Source: Ruminococcus sp. (lineage in GTDB: Bacteria; Bacillota; Clostridia; Oscillospirales; Ruminococcaceae). Taken from it: a stretch of 6,708 nt of DNA. Position 1 is the stretch's first letter; each line of letters starts with the position of its first letter. The notes beneath the pieces are model-generated. The model was not told where the DNA came from. It was given only the letters and a program-made list of their open reading frames with translations, and searched no databases. The DNA is taken from contig JAGAQS010000251.1 in NCBI GenBank assembly GCA_017622635.1, positions 1 through 6,708 of the forward strand, in the 5' to 3' direction. Both the position numbers and the translations under genes were made by a program. Shown piece after piece: positions 6,390-6,708 of this stretch.

Positions 6390-6708
6390 TTATCCTTTCT
6401 GATTATCTGTATTTTTAATGTTTATAATCAATTCGTTGTCTGAAAGATATGATGCGTTCACATCAAGAGTATACTTTAAATAAAGTCTGCCGTTTTCACT
6501 CAGTGTATTTTCGATAGAATCGGTATATATTCCAATTTGCATACTACCGAACGGCGTACCGTACTGGCAGAAATGTCTGTTGCCGACTTCGAGCGACATG
6601 AAAGAGTTTGCACTTCCTGTTCTTATTACGGAAGCCTCTTTGTTGCCCTTTACTTAAATAGTGGTAACAGAACCCTCAAAACCCGTTGCTTCGGTATCTT
6701 TATAAATA
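6390..6708 (-). pseudogene. DUF1934-family protein, 5' end outside window and interrupted by in-frame TAA
   Basis: The frame enters at the window edge as IYKDTEATGFEGSVTTI, meets TAA at 6654-6656, and continues in the same frame with VKGNKEASVIRTGSANSFM and on to a TAA at 6390-6392. The combined protein fits the small beta-barrel DUF1934 family (B. subtilis YwiB-like): a Y-K-D/E-x-E-x-TG-x-EG segment, then a V/I-R-x-G strand, a YGTPFGSMQIGIYT strand and an LYLKYTLDVNA strand near the end. The stop falls inside a beta strand where lysine or another polar residue is expected, so neither half should fold alone. An internal ATG at 6597-6599 is mid-barrel with no well-placed ribosome site, so the product starting there is probably not real. 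The family's function is unknown; it is often found next to argS in Firmicutes. Sequence error or readthrough could explain the stop. Confidence 0.7.
6393..6398 (-). promoter_or_regulatory. Ribosome binding site of argS inside the upstream gene
   Basis: AAAGGA on the minus strand is formed by the last two sense codons (Lys-Gly) of the DUF1934 gene and lies 9 nt before ATG 6383. It fixes the argS start and suggests that the two genes are translated from one transcript. Confidence 0.75.

Noticed and set aside
1156..6392. Complete reassignment of TAA to an amino acid
   Set aside because: TAA ends ftsX and argS exactly at their expected C-termini, so it functions as a stop codon in this organism.

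Overview
All recognisable genes lie on the minus strand, so transcription runs from the high to the low coordinates. In transcriptional order they are: the 3' part of a DUF1934-family gene (broken), argS, an AT-rich intergenic region, a CdaR/PucR-type regulator, ftsE, ftsX, and a coiled-coil M23 (LytM) peptidase gene that runs off the low-coordinate edge and carries an in-frame stop. Low-to-moderate GC, strong AGGAGG-type ribosome sites, a TTG start, the FtsEX-hydrolase arrangement and DUF1934 next to argS suggest a Firmicute, most likely a clostridial gut or rumen organism of the Ruminococcus/Oscillospiraceae type. That assignment is inference from gene content and style, not a database match. 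The neighbourhood looks chromosomal and housekeeping; I see no mobile element, CRISPR array, tRNA or rRNA.

Layout. 6708-6390: DUF1934 protein, 5' end outside the window, with an in-frame TAA at 6654-6656. 6383-4617: intact arginyl-tRNA synthetase whose ribosome site lies inside the last codons of the DUF1934 gene. 4616-4351: non-coding, with a candidate argS terminator, a weak candidate promoter flanked by inverted TGTTACAA-type sites, and a leader hairpin. 4350-3265: CdaR-type regulator. 3264-3207: short gap with a GC-rich hairpin. 3206-2061: ftsE (TTG start) with a long acidic C-terminal extension carrying seven-residue tandem repeats. 2064-1156: ftsX, overlapping ftsE by ATGA. 1133-1: secreted coiled-coil protein that reaches the start of an M23 domain at the edge, interrupted by TAA at 786-788.

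How they work together. FtsE (ATPase) and FtsX (membrane subunit) form the complex that, in many bacteria, activates a coiled-coil peptidoglycan hydrolase outside the membrane. The third gene has the expected build for that partner. The regulator may belong to the same transcription unit, separated from ftsE by a hairpin.

Most notable are two otherwise intact genes each interrupted by a single in-frame TAA with the reading frame kept on both sides, and the unusual repeat-bearing acidic tail on FtsE. TAA also ends ftsX and argS at their expected C-termini, so it is a normal stop codon here. Nonsense mutation, sequence error or site-specific readthrough are the options, and the sequence alone cannot separate them.
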